A stretch of DNA of 64,000 nucleotides from Symbiodinium natans (GCA_905221605.1 CAJNDS010002105.1:1-64000); one strand, 5' to 3'; positions 44,521 through 57,523 are shown, numbered from the stretch's first letter. Program-made: numbers and translations. The notes: generated by a model from the sequence alone, not told the origin.

Positions 44521-45549
44521 ATTGCAAGCAAAAACTAAGAAAGCGTATTTGGATCAATGTGTCTTTGTTTGAACATCTTCTTTGCGCTTTTTCCTTTTCA
44601 CGAGGAGCAAGGTGGGGATAGGGAACGTGTTGAACGAAACGAATCGAAACGACATAGCGGCCGGTTCAGATCTGAATCTCCCAGGCCCTAGAGACCAAGT
44701 CCAAAAAGATCATCGATTCTTTAATGGCAACAGCTACCGGCTACCGATCTAGCCGGCAATACGAAACCCGACATTGAAGAAAACACACAACCAGCGCATA
44801 CCAGCGCCATCCTGGACCAGCAATCGTGAGAACGGCCGATATCGAGCAAACCCAAACCCTGCAAATATGAACAATTGATTTCACTTTGCAGATGCCAAAG
44901 CAGTAACCTCACAAGACATCGCCATAGTACAAGTTCTGATAGGTCCACCTCAAAAGGCATGGTAATGATGGAGTAGACCTCGGTGCATAGACTCACGGCT
45001 TGTGTATACTAACAGCGCAGTACAAAGCTAAACCCTCAACCCTCGTGACAGCCCCCGAACTAGCAAGTCTAGTACCATCGGCGACACAGGCAATGAATGG
45101 AGACCCAGTTAACCAGTTAAGCCTCGAGTTGAAGCTAATCTTCAAGTCGGGCTGGATGGGGGCTAAGGAATGTATTTTATAGGGCGATAGGGTTCAAGCT
45201 CTATCGTTCCATCGGACATCGGACACGAAAGCTTGCTGCAGCACTGTCAACCATTCCCGTTCGGCACCGCACCAGGCCAGCAGTGAAGGAGGAAGCGACC
45301 ACATTGGAGCTTCCCTTCGCCAAGCCAAGGAGTTCCAGCGTATGCTTCTCAAGTACATCCCCTGGAACCTGTAAAGGTGCTATTCGTAGATTTTGATGTG
45401 GATGGAACCCCCCGTGCCTTGATTCCAAAGCTGCCGTAGATGGTCTTGAACTGGTCATATGTTGCAACCTGCGCCGGCGCTGCCCACCTTTTCACACCTC
45501 CCCCTGCTATGGCAACATCCGAGGTGGCAGTCTCACTGGCAACTAACAT

Positions 45550-47464
45550 TTAGTAATTTAGTTTAGGAGGATGAGACGATGAGCATGATGAGCATGAGCA
45601 TGCTGAGCCCTCCCCTCTTAAGACACAATTTTCCGCGGTTTGGCCGCGCTGTGAGAGAAATTTCAGGAAGTCCAGCGCATCTGTGAGCTCCCTGGGGAGG
45701 CGCGACTTGACCAGCAGCCTTTTACCTGCAGGCGTTGTGTGCGTGGTGCCCGGTCTTCTTGAAATTCCCACATGCCCCATGGGCATCGGCACACAAACCG
45801 GAAGCCTCCACACAGCATTTGATGTTCACACGATGAGCAGGACTCAGACACCAAGCGCTGTGAAAGGCCTTCCAAGTCCAAGAATTCCAGGCGCCGGCAG
45901 TGCAGGAACATGCGAGAGCACCAGGAATCGGAAATGTCACCGCCTGACACCGAGCCGTGGTTGACGACTAGAGTGAGCATTCTTGGAACCCTTTGCAAAC
46001 ACTGCTTTTGGCTGATGTGCCGTAACAGCACACTTTTGCAGAACATGGGACTGGCTTGGCCTGGCCGGTACAGTTTGTCGCCCACGAGTGGTTGACCAAT
46101 GCTTGCTAAGTGCACACGGATCTGGTGCTTCCGGCCTCAGGGGCAGCAAAGAAGAGAAGCTACACTGAAGCTACGCAACACCAGTGCTATGCTACACCAA
46201 AGGGTTCTTGAACATCTTGACCTCTTAAAATCTTTAAAGCCGAGGTATCCCCCAGCTGCTGAGTCGAACCAAGGCGCCAGTCATGATTCGGACCTGGCAA
46301 GGATCCACTGAAGCGGGGTCACAAACCTTTGGAACTTTAGGTCCCATGATGTCCCATGCACCCAACTCGTTTTTGGGTGGTTGAGCAAAGGCAGCTAAGG
46401 CAGCTAAGGTTCCTGGGCCAGAAAAGTTCCGATTCGCCGAGTGAGGAGAGAACGGGGGGTTGGGGAGATGAATTTCTTGTTTCTAGGACACTTCGGAGCC
46501 TTGAGAATCGGAACAAACCTCTGCATCTTGCATGCTATGCTGCAGGCCTCCAGCCGAGAGGTCGCATGTTAGCATTTGTAACATTTGATACAAAACGGGC
46601 ATCCATACCCAAACGTCTTGATGGGGCACAACTGAGGGGTATCACCAATCCCAAGTTCGGATTGTCAAGATCCCACCTTGAGCAGGTTCATCGATGGCAT
46701 TGTGCCGTCAGGATCTGGCTGGCCATCCGGATCTCGGAAACTAGCCATGACGGTGAAGATGGTCCTCACGCATGTCGTTGCTTTCTGTGTCGTCTCATGG
46801 CAAAGTCTTCGTGGGTGATCCCCTTATGCTGGATTCAAAATGAGCTGAAAGGGCTCCTGGCCGGACGGCCCATAGTCGAGACTTCTTGTTGGCGGGGGTG
46901 TCCCGGCACAGGTCTCAGAGGGGTTGCCACTTCTCCAGTAAAGCCAACTTCCATGGCCTGACCCGCACAAAGGCAAACATAGGACTTGGATACAAGCCGC
47001 GCGGCCCACTGGGCTCTCAGCCAACTTGTGGCCGGTGAGGTCGCATGCCCTAAACAAACAGGAAGGATGCCAGAGGTCGGCTTGTCCAGGCGGGAGGTGG
47101 ATGACACCCGAAGGTCCAGATGTGTACCCACGTGTTCCAGTGCATCTTCTGTCGTTAGGCCTGCAGGTTTGTCCACCACGAGCACACCACGGCCGAACGC
47201 GAGAATGTTCAGACTGAGAGAATTGGGAAGCTTTCCAAGCTTTCCCATTTCTAGCGGGCTTTGACCGTTTTGAGCGTCTGCGCGAAGCCAGACCTGCCTC
47301 AGGCGATCCGCGAAAAGTAGCGCCTTTCTGCGGCCCTCAGCCCTGTGCACCATGGAAAGGACGGTACCTGCTTGCGTCCCATCGGGGTTCGCAGCAGACA
47401 AGACCCCGCAGGAGATCTGCTCTGCAAACAGGGCCATGACCAACTGCCAGCGGATCTCTTCCGC
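45550..47464 (-). CDS. RluA-type pseudouridine synthase domain of PPR fusion gene
   Basis: Four exons are placed: 46958-47464 (may hide a further intron), 46061-46135, 45869-45943 and 45550-45725 (stop TAA-class at 45550). The first starts with the end of a PPR repeat (RWQLVMALFAEQ). It then has VLVVDKPAGLTTED and the catalytic loop SRLDKPTSG, whose Asp (about 47086) isomerises uridine, then KSYVCLCAG. The second has GRKHQIRVHLASIGQPLVGD, the third MFLHCRRLEFLDLEG and the fourth KRLLVKSRLPRELTDALDF. Phases fit at B/C and C/D with GC donors. About 60 residues between the first two exons are not placed. PPR-RluA fusions are known in dinoflagellates, to my knowledge. The role is likely site-specific pseudouridylation of organellar RNA. 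Confidence 0.85.
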
Positions 47465-47580
47465 CTTGGAAGGGACATGCAGGTGCAAAGAAAGAGGCAG
47501 TCCCCTACGCACCGTCTAGACTATGTTATGTAAATTCATGTAAATTCCAAGCCTATAGTCTAGGCCTTTCAGCGTCAAGC

Positions 47581-48165
47581 GTCGCAGGAGCTGATCGCAG
47601 CAGTGTACGTAACCTCCTCGGCATTCAGGTAATAGAGGTGACATTCAGGCAATAGAGGTGACTCAAGAAGTGACTCAAGAGGCACAAACTTGCAATCACG
47701 GCTCCGTCCTTTGCAATCTGCGTCGGTCAAAGTCACTGAGGAAGCGAAGCGCCTCGCGCAAAATGCCGCTTTCCTTGCTAGCCTGTATGAACCCGTCTTC
47801 TTTCGATGCAAAGCATTGTGGTCCAAGAACGTGGAAGATCGTGGAAGGCATTTGAAGACAGTCAAAACTAGCAGCCCCCACCATCTGCCACTTCCTGCCC
47901 TCCGCGGATGCGGTGATAACGGAGTTCATCAGGATCTCGTCAACCTCCACAGCAGCACCTCAACTCAACTCCACAAAGGTCATTGGGACGCGATGGGATT
48001 CATGGACATGTCGGGCACCGTGAGATTGCACTGCAACACAGTTTGGCCGGCTTAGCCCGGCGCTTTCTGCAGCGAAGAGTTGCAATGCTTGCTCCCACTC
48101 ACCCATGCCAACACAAGCGGTGACCGCGGCACTCAGGGCTTCCAGGCACAACTGGATGCGCACCT
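47581..48165 (-). CDS. PPR repeat exons upstream of the RluA domain
   Basis: Short minus-strand exons encode pentatricopeptide helices. At about 48060-48160 is LSAAVTACVGMGEWEQALQL. At about 47885-47950 is MNSVITASAEGRKWQM. At 47581-47616 is YTAAISSC, with a GC donor leading to the RluA exon at 47464. Each matches the dinoflagellate PPR pattern N.AISAC...G.W..AL.L. PPR tracts bind RNA one base per repeat and would target the synthase. The exon near 47700-47850 between them is less clear. Confidence 0.75.
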
Positions 48166-48289
48166 TCAGATGGAACATGATTGAACACTGCAACCCTGAA
48201 ACCCAAAAATCCTAAGCCCCCCCCCCCACCCAAAGACGTATGATCGCAGTGGAGACAAGTACAAGACGTGCATTGGAAGAGTATGCAAG

Positions 48290-48860
48290 AAGCCTAACAT
48301 GGAGAGCCCTTCAATCTCAAGAAACAAACCCTATTCCCGGTACTATTCCCTGTACGTCCTTCTCGCTAAGCCGGGATCCCTAACATCTTATTCCCTAAAT
48401 CTTATCCTATTCTCGGGATCCCTAAATCTTATTCCCCAAGTCTTGTTTCCTTACTGTCGTTCCCTAAATCCTATTCCCTAGGCTCTAACGAGGGGGGTCC
48501 TCAAATCCTAACGAGAGTAGCCCTTAAATCCTAAAAGCGAATCTTGTTCCTATCTTATTCCCCGACTCATATTGCACACGCGATGAGGCAGATGATCCTT
48601 AGTTCCTGTAGAGGAGAGCCTCTAAATCCTTCAATCTGAACCCTATTACCTCATCCTGGTCGCCAAAAGAGCGGGATCCCCAAATCGCATATCCTAAGCC
48701 TGATCCTCTTAATCCCTAGATCTTGGGTCGAACGCCTTCGTTTGCCCCGCCCAGGTGTCCCTCATCGCCATGTGGGCTCAGCCGTGCCCAGCGTTTTTTC
48801 TTAAGGGTTTAGCTTCGTGCCTGTAGACTTTCGGGTTTAGGGTCTAGGGTTCGTACCTGT
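48290..48860. repeat. degenerate CCCTAAATCYTATTC repeats
   Basis: Many imperfect units of CCCTAAATCTTATTCC and CCTAAATCC occur, with telomere-like GGGTTTAGGG at the right edge (48800-48850). The motif resembles the CCCTAAA telomere unit with an added TCTTATT. There is no coding content. Confidence 0.7.
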
Positions 48861-48879
48861 ACCTCGCCATTGCCCAACC

Positions 48880-49195
48880 ATGATTACGTCCATGCTACCA
48901 GTGCATGCACTTGTCAGAACACCTTCGCACAGCCACGAATTCTGTCTGTTTGGCCCTGCAGGCTTGGAAAGTGTGTTTTCCTCGAGTTTTTGCACCGTTT
49001 GTCAATGCACATCACCATGATTACGTCCATGCTACCAGTGTGTCCACTTGCCAGAGCACCATTGCCCAACCATGATTACGTCCTTGCTACCAGTGCGTCC
49101 ACTTGCCAGAGCACCATTGCCCAACCATGATTACGTCCATGCTACCAGTACATCCACTTGCCAGAGCACCATTGCCCAACCCTGATTACGTCCAA
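48880..49195. repeat. 55-57 bp minisatellite related to the 34.6-kb array
   Basis: Four to five units of CATGATTACGTCCATGCTAC, then CAGTGCATCCACTTGCCAGA and GCACCATTGCCCAAC. The first unit is separated by about 100 unique bases. Aligned to the 34.6-35.7 kb unit, the frame ATGAT.ACGTCC.TG.TACCAGT....CACTTGCCAGAGCA is shared. The two arrays therefore have a common origin. Confidence 0.85.
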
Positions 49196-49469
49196 TATAA
49201 AAGAGCTCTTCAACCGCAAGGACTTTCTTCTGCCGGGGTAAAAAGCAGTTCTGCCTGCAAATGCACAACATTTCCGCGCAGAAATGTCGGGCTTTCTGGG
49301 TTTGCACGCTTGAACTGGACGCGAAAATAACTCGGGTTTTTGCTGCTGTCTGCTTGGTATTCCCGTGCTTCGACGACACCATGTTCAACTGGAAAAGACG
49401 ATTTCATCGCCCCTGCCATGCTTTTCAACAACTGACCCGACAAGAAGCGGGGCAAACGATGGTGGTCTA

Positions 49470-50160
49470 CCCTAAATCTTGTTCCCTACATCTTCTTACT
49501 AAATCTTTGTCCTTAAGCTCCATTCCCTAGACCGTAATCCTAAATCCTGCTCGTTTAGGATTTAGTGAATAAGATTTAGGCCCGGACTCGGGCAAAAGTG
49601 GCAGCTTCCGAGAATGATCACGCAATTTTTGCTTGCACAAATGGCCATCCTCATTTTCGGATTCGAGGCTCGAAATCTTCTTCCCTAAATCTTGCTCCCC
49701 AAATCCTCTTCCTAAATCCTATGTGTTTAGGATTTAAGACTTCAGCCCCGTGAGGGGCACTAGCAACTGCTCTTCAGGATTCAAGAGTCACTAGATTCAG
49801 AGAGTGGGATTTGGCGACTAAGAGTGGGATCCCCCCCCCAATTTAGAGCTTGGACACTACGATTCAGCCATGAGAGTTTAAGGACCCACCCCTTTAGGAA
49901 TAGCACAAACTCTTCTCTTCAGCCTTTAGGATTTAGGGAAAGATCCTTCTCCCTAGTAGATCCCTTTCGCTGAATTCTGAAGAGCAGGAATCCCTATTCG
50001 TTTACCATGGTTTAGGATTTAGCGAATGAGATCGAAGCTCCGTGGCAGGCACTAAAACCTCTCCTCTTGAGGATTTAGGGACGAAGGATCTCCCCGCTTT
50101 AGGGTCTGGCCAACAATATTATTTGAGGATTATGGTGAGAGGTGAGGGGGACGTGCTACC
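49470..50160. repeat. CCCTAAAT / ATTTAGGG repeats with orientation switches
   Basis: Units change from CCCTAAAT to GGATTTAG within short perfect hairpins: CTAAATCCT...AGGATTTAG at 49540-49565 and TAAATCCTA...TAGGATTTA at 49713-49736. The right part (49890-50160) is mostly in the TTTAGG orientation. No gene is present. Confidence 0.75.
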
Positions 50161-50496
50161 CCAGTTTAGGGAAAAACTACACTAGGGCTTAGAATGACAG
50201 AGCTCGAATTGAATCGGCCGACAAATTTCAATCGGGTGCGTGCGGACTCCCTCCGTCTGTAGTAAATTCAAACATGCGGCATAAAGCAAAGGATATACAA
50301 CTACAACCACATACAATATATACAGTGAATGGAACACTATACACTTGATGTGAGTGTAATCTTGAACCACCTTCCCCCCCTCCCCCCCCCAACAAAAAAA
50401 CCAAAACAACTGTATAAGAGGCCAAAATAGGCAGATAACTGGGCAGGGGGGGGAGGTCCAAAGATATAGTTTTTTGTTGTTACCAATGCTAAACCC

Positions 50497-53400
50497 TCCC
50501 TTTGAGAGCCTTGGCCATGGCCCCAAGCAGTGCCAGAGCCTCGCGCCACCGCCCTGCCTGGCAGGAACTGCATTCTCATGACTATTTTCTTCATGTGTAA
50601 ATCATCAATGACATTATTTAATGACGATGAAAATGATGATAGTCGCGATCATGACAGTAATCATCTGGATCATGATACTAATAAGAGGCCAACCTTGAGC
50701 TCCAGCGGTTGCATCCCAAACGGTCTTCAAAACGGCCCCAGGCCAGGTCTAGTCTATTTTATAGTGCGAAGGCTCACGTGCAAGTGCCTTCTCGCAGGCG
50801 CTTGTGGCAGCGCTAAAGGCCACGAAATCCTTAGTGCATTGGCGCTGTAAGATCGCAGCATGACACGCAGGCAGGCATCCCACCACTCAACAGGTCGCTG
50901 CTGCGGCTACTGGAAACTAAGAATGGATCCCAGGCGTTGCCTGTCAGCTGAGTTGAGCAAGCTGGAAGCAGAAGTGCTTGCTGCTTGCGGAATCGTGTCC
51001 CATGACCACAGCTGCTTATTGAAGTGGTACGCCATTCAAGAACACCGTACAAGAAACAGGTGCCTGCGACTGTGAATACGAAGTGAAGAAACGCCACGAG
51101 CACCAGAAGCACACTAGCACCAGTATAATCATCAAGTTTCAATTCGCAGAGTCTTCGCACCAACCAGCACGACCAGCGGCTGCGGCGGCGAGCTTTAACA
51201 CCCTCCCGGTAACCATCGGTCCGAAACGTGTGCGATCGCGTGCGCCTGCTGCTGGCATCTGCCAAAGCAAGTCCAGGGCGCGCTGCCATTGCATTGCCTG
51301 CTCGAGGACAAAAGCCGTTAAGCATGACAGAATTTGTTCTAAAGGGTTCCCTCATAGACACATTTCATGGTAGGATTCCCTTCCACTGGTAAAAACAAGG
51401 ACTCATTTTTGAATCCGAATGATGATGTTGCATGCTGATTGGGTTGATCTGTTGCTCATGCCTTACTGGGCCCTTCTGAAATGCTCAGCACATTTATGCT
51501 GAATTTCTACTAATTAGCATTCGGATGCAGCAGCCGCTGGGTCTCTCCTTCTCGAAGGCGCTGATCGCGGTATTGCAGGCAGTTGTGGACCTGCAAACCG
51601 CATGGTCAGCGTCAAAAGAGCCAGATCAAACTATCTCGTCAGGACACCATGATGCGCACATGCATACTTCAAACTTCAAAATCTTCAAAGGTTCGAGGTA
51701 GGCAGCACAGTCCAAACTGTGTTTGTTTGCTCGCATGGAGGCATGAGCCGAATCAGGAGTTTTAAGCGTCAAATGCGCGGCACGCATAGCATCAGATTCT
51801 GGCCCCCAGGTGTATGCGTCCCAACCCTTTTTGACCCGACAGCTTCAGGCTACGCCAAGCTGTGGGGAACACGACTGTCATCGAGCTTGCACGTGGGAAG
51901 CCCCGCATGTTAACAGAGCTTTCTCGAATTCTTTTGAGACGTTGGGACACTGAGAAGCCAGTGTTCCCGGCGTGTCCGGTGCCCGGCGGACTGAGTATCG
52001 ACGCTCTTCTTTGCCTATGTGGAGACGACGAAGTGGCAGAATCGATACTTGCGTGGGCCGCAGCTTGCTTCACTTTGCTTCAGAGTTCACTGGGGCGGCT
52101 CGGGGCGTATAAGTTGTTGAGCCATTTGCAAAAGATGATCTCCGAACACATCTTGCGTGAGGTTGGAAATGCTTTGCGTTCTTTATTTCCGACAGTTGTG
52201 CTTCGACAATGACCAGCTTTGTGTGCGGCACCGAGAAGAGTATGAGAAGGCGTGCCGGGCCTGACTCGTACGATGGGGAGTCAGCGGCAGAACTTCAGTG
52301 CCAAGAAAAGATCGGAAGGGACACAGAGCAGCTCTCACGCCCGAGCAGTTGGATATCACACCAAGCAGGAACGCCGCACTCCTCGAGAAACCATTGCGCA
52401 CCAGAAGAGGTAGACCTGGAACGTCGCTTCACTCCGGACCCCGGAAAGGAAAAGCAGGAGCGTGAGCAGCTCAACGCTCCCCAAGTAGCTGCCGAGTCCG
52501 AGTTCGTGTACCATGCCAGGCCCAGGAGCTCAAGCAGTCCTGCCCCAGATGCCCGAGTCGTGCACAAGAGACACACCAGCATGGTTCGGGAAGCCACATC
52601 ATCCCGCAAAGGCAACTCTGCCGGCCAGGTGCGCCCACAAGACGCTCAGCAACGCCACACAGATGTCAAAAGCAGTTTACAGGGAGGGAGGGACTGAGGG
52701 AGGGAGGGAGAGGGAGAGCGAGAGAGCGAGAGAGAGAGAGAGCGAGAGACCGAGAGAGAGAGCAAGAGAGAGAGAAAAGGTCCACGAGGATTCCATGTGA
52801 AGAACATGTCGACAAAATGAGACAGACGTCCACTCTGATGTGCTTTAAGCTGTTGAGGAAAACAGCTTGGGCAGCTCCAGCGCTGGCTCACTTTCCCTCA
52901 ACGCCTCTCAATGCTAACACATGGTTTGTCAGCGGAAGCTCACGGCAAGATCGTGTTGCACGCACACGCCTCTCCAAGCCTTCGTTGACCATCTGCTCCA
53001 GAAGAGTGAGCACCGGTTCCCACTGCTGTCCTTTGCCACAGGCGGCCATGGCCTCGGAGGATCCGAGATGACCCGACGTCCAGGTGGCCTCACGCCTCTG
53101 AGATCTTGGCAGAGCAAAAGATGATGGCGTTTCGCGCCACACTTTCGCCTTGGGAGCCGTGTTCCATCGTGTTCCCAGACCCGAAGCGAAAATTGCGCCT
53201 TTCAGGTCATGGGCTCGCGGCTACGTCAACAAGCAGTTGTGGACAACCGACGCGTCCCCTTCCCTCCGCCCGGCACCGGGGCTTGTGCCTTCCATGCGAT
53301 CCATGAAGGCAAGGGCCTGCGATTGTAGTCTGCCAAGTACAAGGCGAAAGGGAGACTATAAGTAGCTTGAGATAGCTTGAGCAGCGAGGTTTGGGTTTCA

Positions 53401-54006
53401 TTTCATCTCGCTCGTTCCACCGACATTCGACACAGATCCTTGCAGCGCCTGTGTCATGTGTTTCCTGGCAAAGTGCTCATTCAATCTCATTTCGCCTCAT
53501 TCCTGCGCGCCTCCTGCCACCGTTCCGCCTTCTCGCAGGCGCTGATGATGGCGCCGAAGGTCACCACCGACCTATCGCATCCATCGCATCTTTGCACTGT
53601 TATGATTCGTGGCATGATTCGTGGCATGATGTGTGGCATTCGTGGCATGTGGCATCGGCCTCATCGCCCTCGGCATGGCCTCGAAGATCGCCAGGGCCAC
53701 CGCCCAGCGGCGGCCTCGCAGCGGCTCGGAGGGGAGCGCAGCGAAAAGCGCAGGGCTGACATTTTTTTGTGTCACAGGCCTGGAAGAGCAGGCTCTCAGG
53801 TGCTTTGAAGTCTACGTATTTGTGTGGCATCATTGGTTAAGTTAGTGACCTGAGACTTAGAAGTATCTTAAGTGACTCCCGCTTAAACTTAGAAAGGCAT
53901 CCTAAGGTTCAGCACCACAACTGTCAGCCTGAGGCAATCTGCATCAATCCGCTGTTCAGCCCCAGGCTCCTCGCTCACAAGCGCTGATGGCGGCGTTGTA
54001 GGTGAA
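50497..54006 (-). CDS. PPR repeat exons (probable N-terminal part of the PPR-RluA gene)
   Basis: Separate minus-strand exons each encode part of a PPR repeat. They are about 53968-54006 (TYNAAISACERG), 53690-53745 (RRWAVALAIFEAM), 53512-53562 (TFGAIISACEKAERWQEA) and 53300-53330 (ALAFMDRMEG). Further ones are 52955-53060 (SEAMAACGKGQQWEPVLTLL), 51540-51595 (CNTAISAFEKE), 50788-50838 (VAFSAATSACEKALA) and 50497-50556 (RWREALALLGAMAKA). Most are followed by GC or GT donors and preceded by AG. Order and strand fit one gene that ends in the RluA domain at 45.55 kb. Two adjacent PPR genes are also possible. Confidence 0.68.
51862..52697 (+). CDS. unclassified plus-strand ORF pair inside a PPR intron
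   Basis: Two overlapping plus-strand ORFs (51862-52212 and 52209-52697) have moderate protein character. The first has VIELARGKPRMLTELSRILL and a hydrophobic helical middle. The second is polar, Ser/Glu/Arg-rich and disordered. They run against the host-gene strand, which suggests a mobile-element remnant. No domain is recognised. Confidence 0.25.
52680..52790. repeat. (GGGA)n / (GA)n purine tract
   Basis: Runs of GGGA and GAGAGA lie between PPR exons on the plus strand. It is a simple repeat only. Confidence 0.85.
53595..53660. repeat. short CGTGGCATGATT tandem repeat
   Basis: Four to five units of ATTCGTGGCATG occur in a PPR intron. A similar CATGTGCCAGG array is at 57248-57305. Confidence 0.7.
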
Positions 54007-55036
54007 CTCCTAGGCTAAGCGATTCAACACAATGGGCTGGCAATGGGCTTGCAGTGCCTTGTACCTCCACTCTTCACGCTCCGGACATGTCAAAAGCACA
54101 CATCACAGGCAAATCTCTGTCCCCCAGAACGCAAAGAGAAATCGGTTCAATATTCTGAGTATCCCTGGAGTGCCCAGCCCCAGAGGTCCAGAGAATCCCA
54201 CAAAAAAGAAGTGGCCGCCCACAGAACATCCCACAAAGAAGTATTCCGAGTATGCTTCAGGGAATCCCAGCAAAAAATCCCACCGAGCATCCCCTGAGAA
54301 TGTCTGGGCTAGCTTGACAGGCCTGGGCCTACTAAGTGAAGACACGGCGGAAACTATGCGCAAACCAATGCAAAGCTTCGAGAGGGTGCACTGCTGCATG
54401 TGGCAGCCTGCATCTGCAACGGTCCGCTGTTGGTCGAGATGTTACTGATAGAAAAACTACCCGTGCACGCACTCGACGCCCACCCCGTGATTCTGCCATG
54501 ATCGGCAACCCAACCGGTCAAAGAGTGAAGTACCTGCGCGGCACAGCGCCCTATATATGTTTTCATGCTGACTCAGAGATTTAGACTTTAGACAATTTAA
54601 ATGTGCAGATTGCGAAGCCGGTCTTTTCCGATCTTCGGAGCTCAGCTTGATGGTCTTCCGGCTAGACTTCTGGTACTGAGTTGGTGAGTCGGTCATGCTG
54701 AGTGCAGCGCATTCGGCTCGGCTCTGAGGCCGCGGGACGCCACAAGGAGCGCCACAGCGGCCTCCCAACAGCCAGCCTCTCAAGCATTCTCAAGCGAGGG
54801 TGCAAGACACATCGAGCGTGGCAAGTTCCATCTTCGACGTTGAGACGAAGTTGCACCACTGACATGATGACATCATGTTGACTGCAAGCTTAGCAAGCAA
54901 GTCTGCTTTGCCCGCTTTCTCCGGCTCAAACGTGTCAGTGCTCGACGGCAGCTCCGTGCGGCAGCCCTGATCGCGAGAGCTCTCTCGCTCACGTTCAAGC
55001 GCGCTACTGTGTTCTACGAGCCGGAAGGTATCGGCT

Positions 55037-56020
55037 TCAAACTGAAATCGCTGTGACATTGGCAACCCTGTCCAATTCGTCCATCGCCTCGGCAGATGCA
55101 GCAAAGAATGGTGGCATTTCAACAACATGGCTCTCACTGATGACTGTTGCGTTTTTGCATGAAGCAAAGGGGCTTAGCCGGCAGAAGTTGTTCAGGCAGA
55201 AATGGATCATGCAGCTGTAGGAACCAGCAGAACAATGCGCCGCATTGACCCTTGTGATGATGCCGGGCTCAAGCAACGGCGCAGCTCGCTGCGCCGCAGG
55301 CTTTTTGTGCTCGGCATCAAACATCTCGTCAACCTGAGGAATTCTCTCAAAACGTCGAACCTGCCACGACCGTATGAGATGCAATGCACCATAACGTACC
55401 CAGTAGCTGTACTTCAAATCGTCAATTGCACAGAAAAATGGAAGAAAGAGCCCTGGCGCCTTGCTGAAGATTCCCTGCAATTCCGCCGCAGGTGTCCCTG
55501 CTGTCACGGACTTCAGCGGTTCGGACCCGCATGCTTCCTCCTGGTTCTGTGGGTGCTTTGAATGTAGGTGCCAAAGGGGTTTTGCGCCGTCGATGGCATT
55601 GTGAGGCTCTGAGGCGCAGAGCAGAGCGAATAAACATGAGATCCCGCACTCCTGCAGCTTCACCACAGCGGCATAATTCTGCAGCAGCTCTGTCTTGTTT
55701 GGGAGATCCAGAAAGCCAGAAACCACGCCTTACGGAACCGTTTGCACACGAGGACTTCACTCACCCGGTCAGAGAACACGGTGCTGTAGCGACCTTGCAT
55801 TGGATTGTTCTAACACCTCCATCCCTTCTGAGCCCAGCTGCAGTACTCTGCGTCCCAGACAAAGACCCCATCCGTTGTGTTCACCGCGGGATCCTGATAG
55901 GCCGGCTCCCCATAGAGAGCCGTGTATCCCGCCGCCCAGGTCTGCGTCCAAAAGGAGAAATCCTCAGAAAGATCAAAGTCCAAAGTTCCCCCAGCACCCA
56001 AATGTACCCGAGCTTTTGAT
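55037..56020 (-). CDS. possible exons of an unrecognised gene
   Basis: Two minus-strand stretches have protein character. At 55800-56010 is a frame with LDFDLSEDFSFWTQTWAAG, then GEPAYQDPAVNTTDGVFVWD. At 55037-55726 is a 229-codon open frame with FFCAIDDLKYSYWVRYGALH and MDELDRVANVTAISV. They lie among PPR exons, so they may belong to a different gene or to chance ORFs. No family is recognised. Confidence 0.28.
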
Positions 56021-56234
56021 AACACCAAGACAGCATAACACAACCCAAACTGCCAGAGCATACAGGGAACCTCTTTTCTGTGGGATGCAGCGCAGCCAGC
56101 ACTCGCAGTCCATTTGCCTTTGCCGTTGGCCCAGTACTCAGCTACGGCCTTGCTCAGGGCAAGAATTGGTGATCTTAGTGGGTGCCGATGTTTAGAGACA
56201 TTTCGCCAATTAATGTTGCGCCCGGTTTAGTAGG

Positions 56235-56415
56235 GCCCGCCCCCCCCCCCCCCCCCCCCCCCCCACCAAAAAAATCTGGGATCCTCTAGACTAGAAGCTA
56301 GAAGGTAAATGCCACGAGGGCCCCGAAACAAATTTCGGGGCGCTCAAGCCTTGAGGACCTTAAGGCCTGAAGCTTTCCTGGCTTTCTGAGGCCCCCCCCC
56401 CCCCCCCCCTGTGTA
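56235..56415. repeat. two long poly-C tracts
   Basis: C runs of about 26 and 17 bases occur at about 56239-56264 and 56393-56409. No gene is supported from 56200 to 57500. A minus frame at 56678-57025 has slight protein character only. Confidence 0.8.
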
Positions 56416-57523
56416 TTATCGAGAGTGACACAAACGAATTTGGGGCCTCGTTTCGTAATACATACAAATCAATAAGGTTTTTGATGGAACCGGCCGGACT
56501 TGGGTTCCGGGATTCTCCCGCCTCTGGTTCTTTAAGATTCCTGAAGTTCAAGGACCTCAAAGCCTCAAGCTTTCAAGACCTTAGGCCTGAAGCTTTCCTG
56601 AAACGAACCTCAGACTGTGTAAACTTAACCCAAAACACTCACCCTTAAAGCGCAACCCTCCGGAAAAAAAGAAGGAATTATAGCCAATTATAGCGGGTGA
56701 CCTCAGCAAACTGAGTTCGCAAAATATGTTTGGAAAAACTTGGGAGTATAGCGGGTAGATAAACTAGCCCGAATGCAACATTGCCGAGCAAGCATCCAAG
56801 AAAGCAGCACGCAGATGTGTTTAGGAATATGTCGGCATCATTAAGATCGATCTCATCACGGCTAGAGCTAGAATAACAGCTGCAACCGTTCTGTGCATGA
56901 TGCCAGCTGTCCTCATCGCCATGGCAAAGCACTTTGGGCAGTATTTGCCTCCGGTCAACCTCAGAGTCTTGCAGATACTGGCATTCCTCAACGTACCTGA
57001 TGCTCATCTTCCAAAACCCGATCATTCCAGGGAAGGGGCCTGCAGCGCAAGCTGAAGCAGGAAGGTGCCAGCAGCAAACATTATGAAGGTTCGGTCAGCT
57101 AGAGTGAGGCTTCCATGACCACATCTGAGCCAAGAAGGCCTCCAGGAGATAGCACAGCACTAATTGCATGTAAGTACATTCCTCCCATCCTGGCCCATAC
57201 TCATCAACCGCTTGATGCCGAACCGACACTCCGAAACTTGTGGAGGCCGTGCCAGGCATGTGCCAGGCATGTGCCAAGCATGTGCCAGGCATGTGACGGC
57301 ATGTGTCAGCTGGTGTTTTTGTGCATCGCCTGGTGGCAAGCTTTCATCGCCGCAGAGGTGTGGTAAACAGTTACATCCACCAGGCTCCTGAAGCACACAA
57401 AGCTTTTGCTGTCTGTAGCTACTCTTCGCCCAAAGACCGTATCGCCGCTCTCTGAGTCCATCGATTTCGAAACATGACAAGTCTGATGACCTCATGTTTT
57501 GAGTTTACTTGCCCCCAAGCGTC

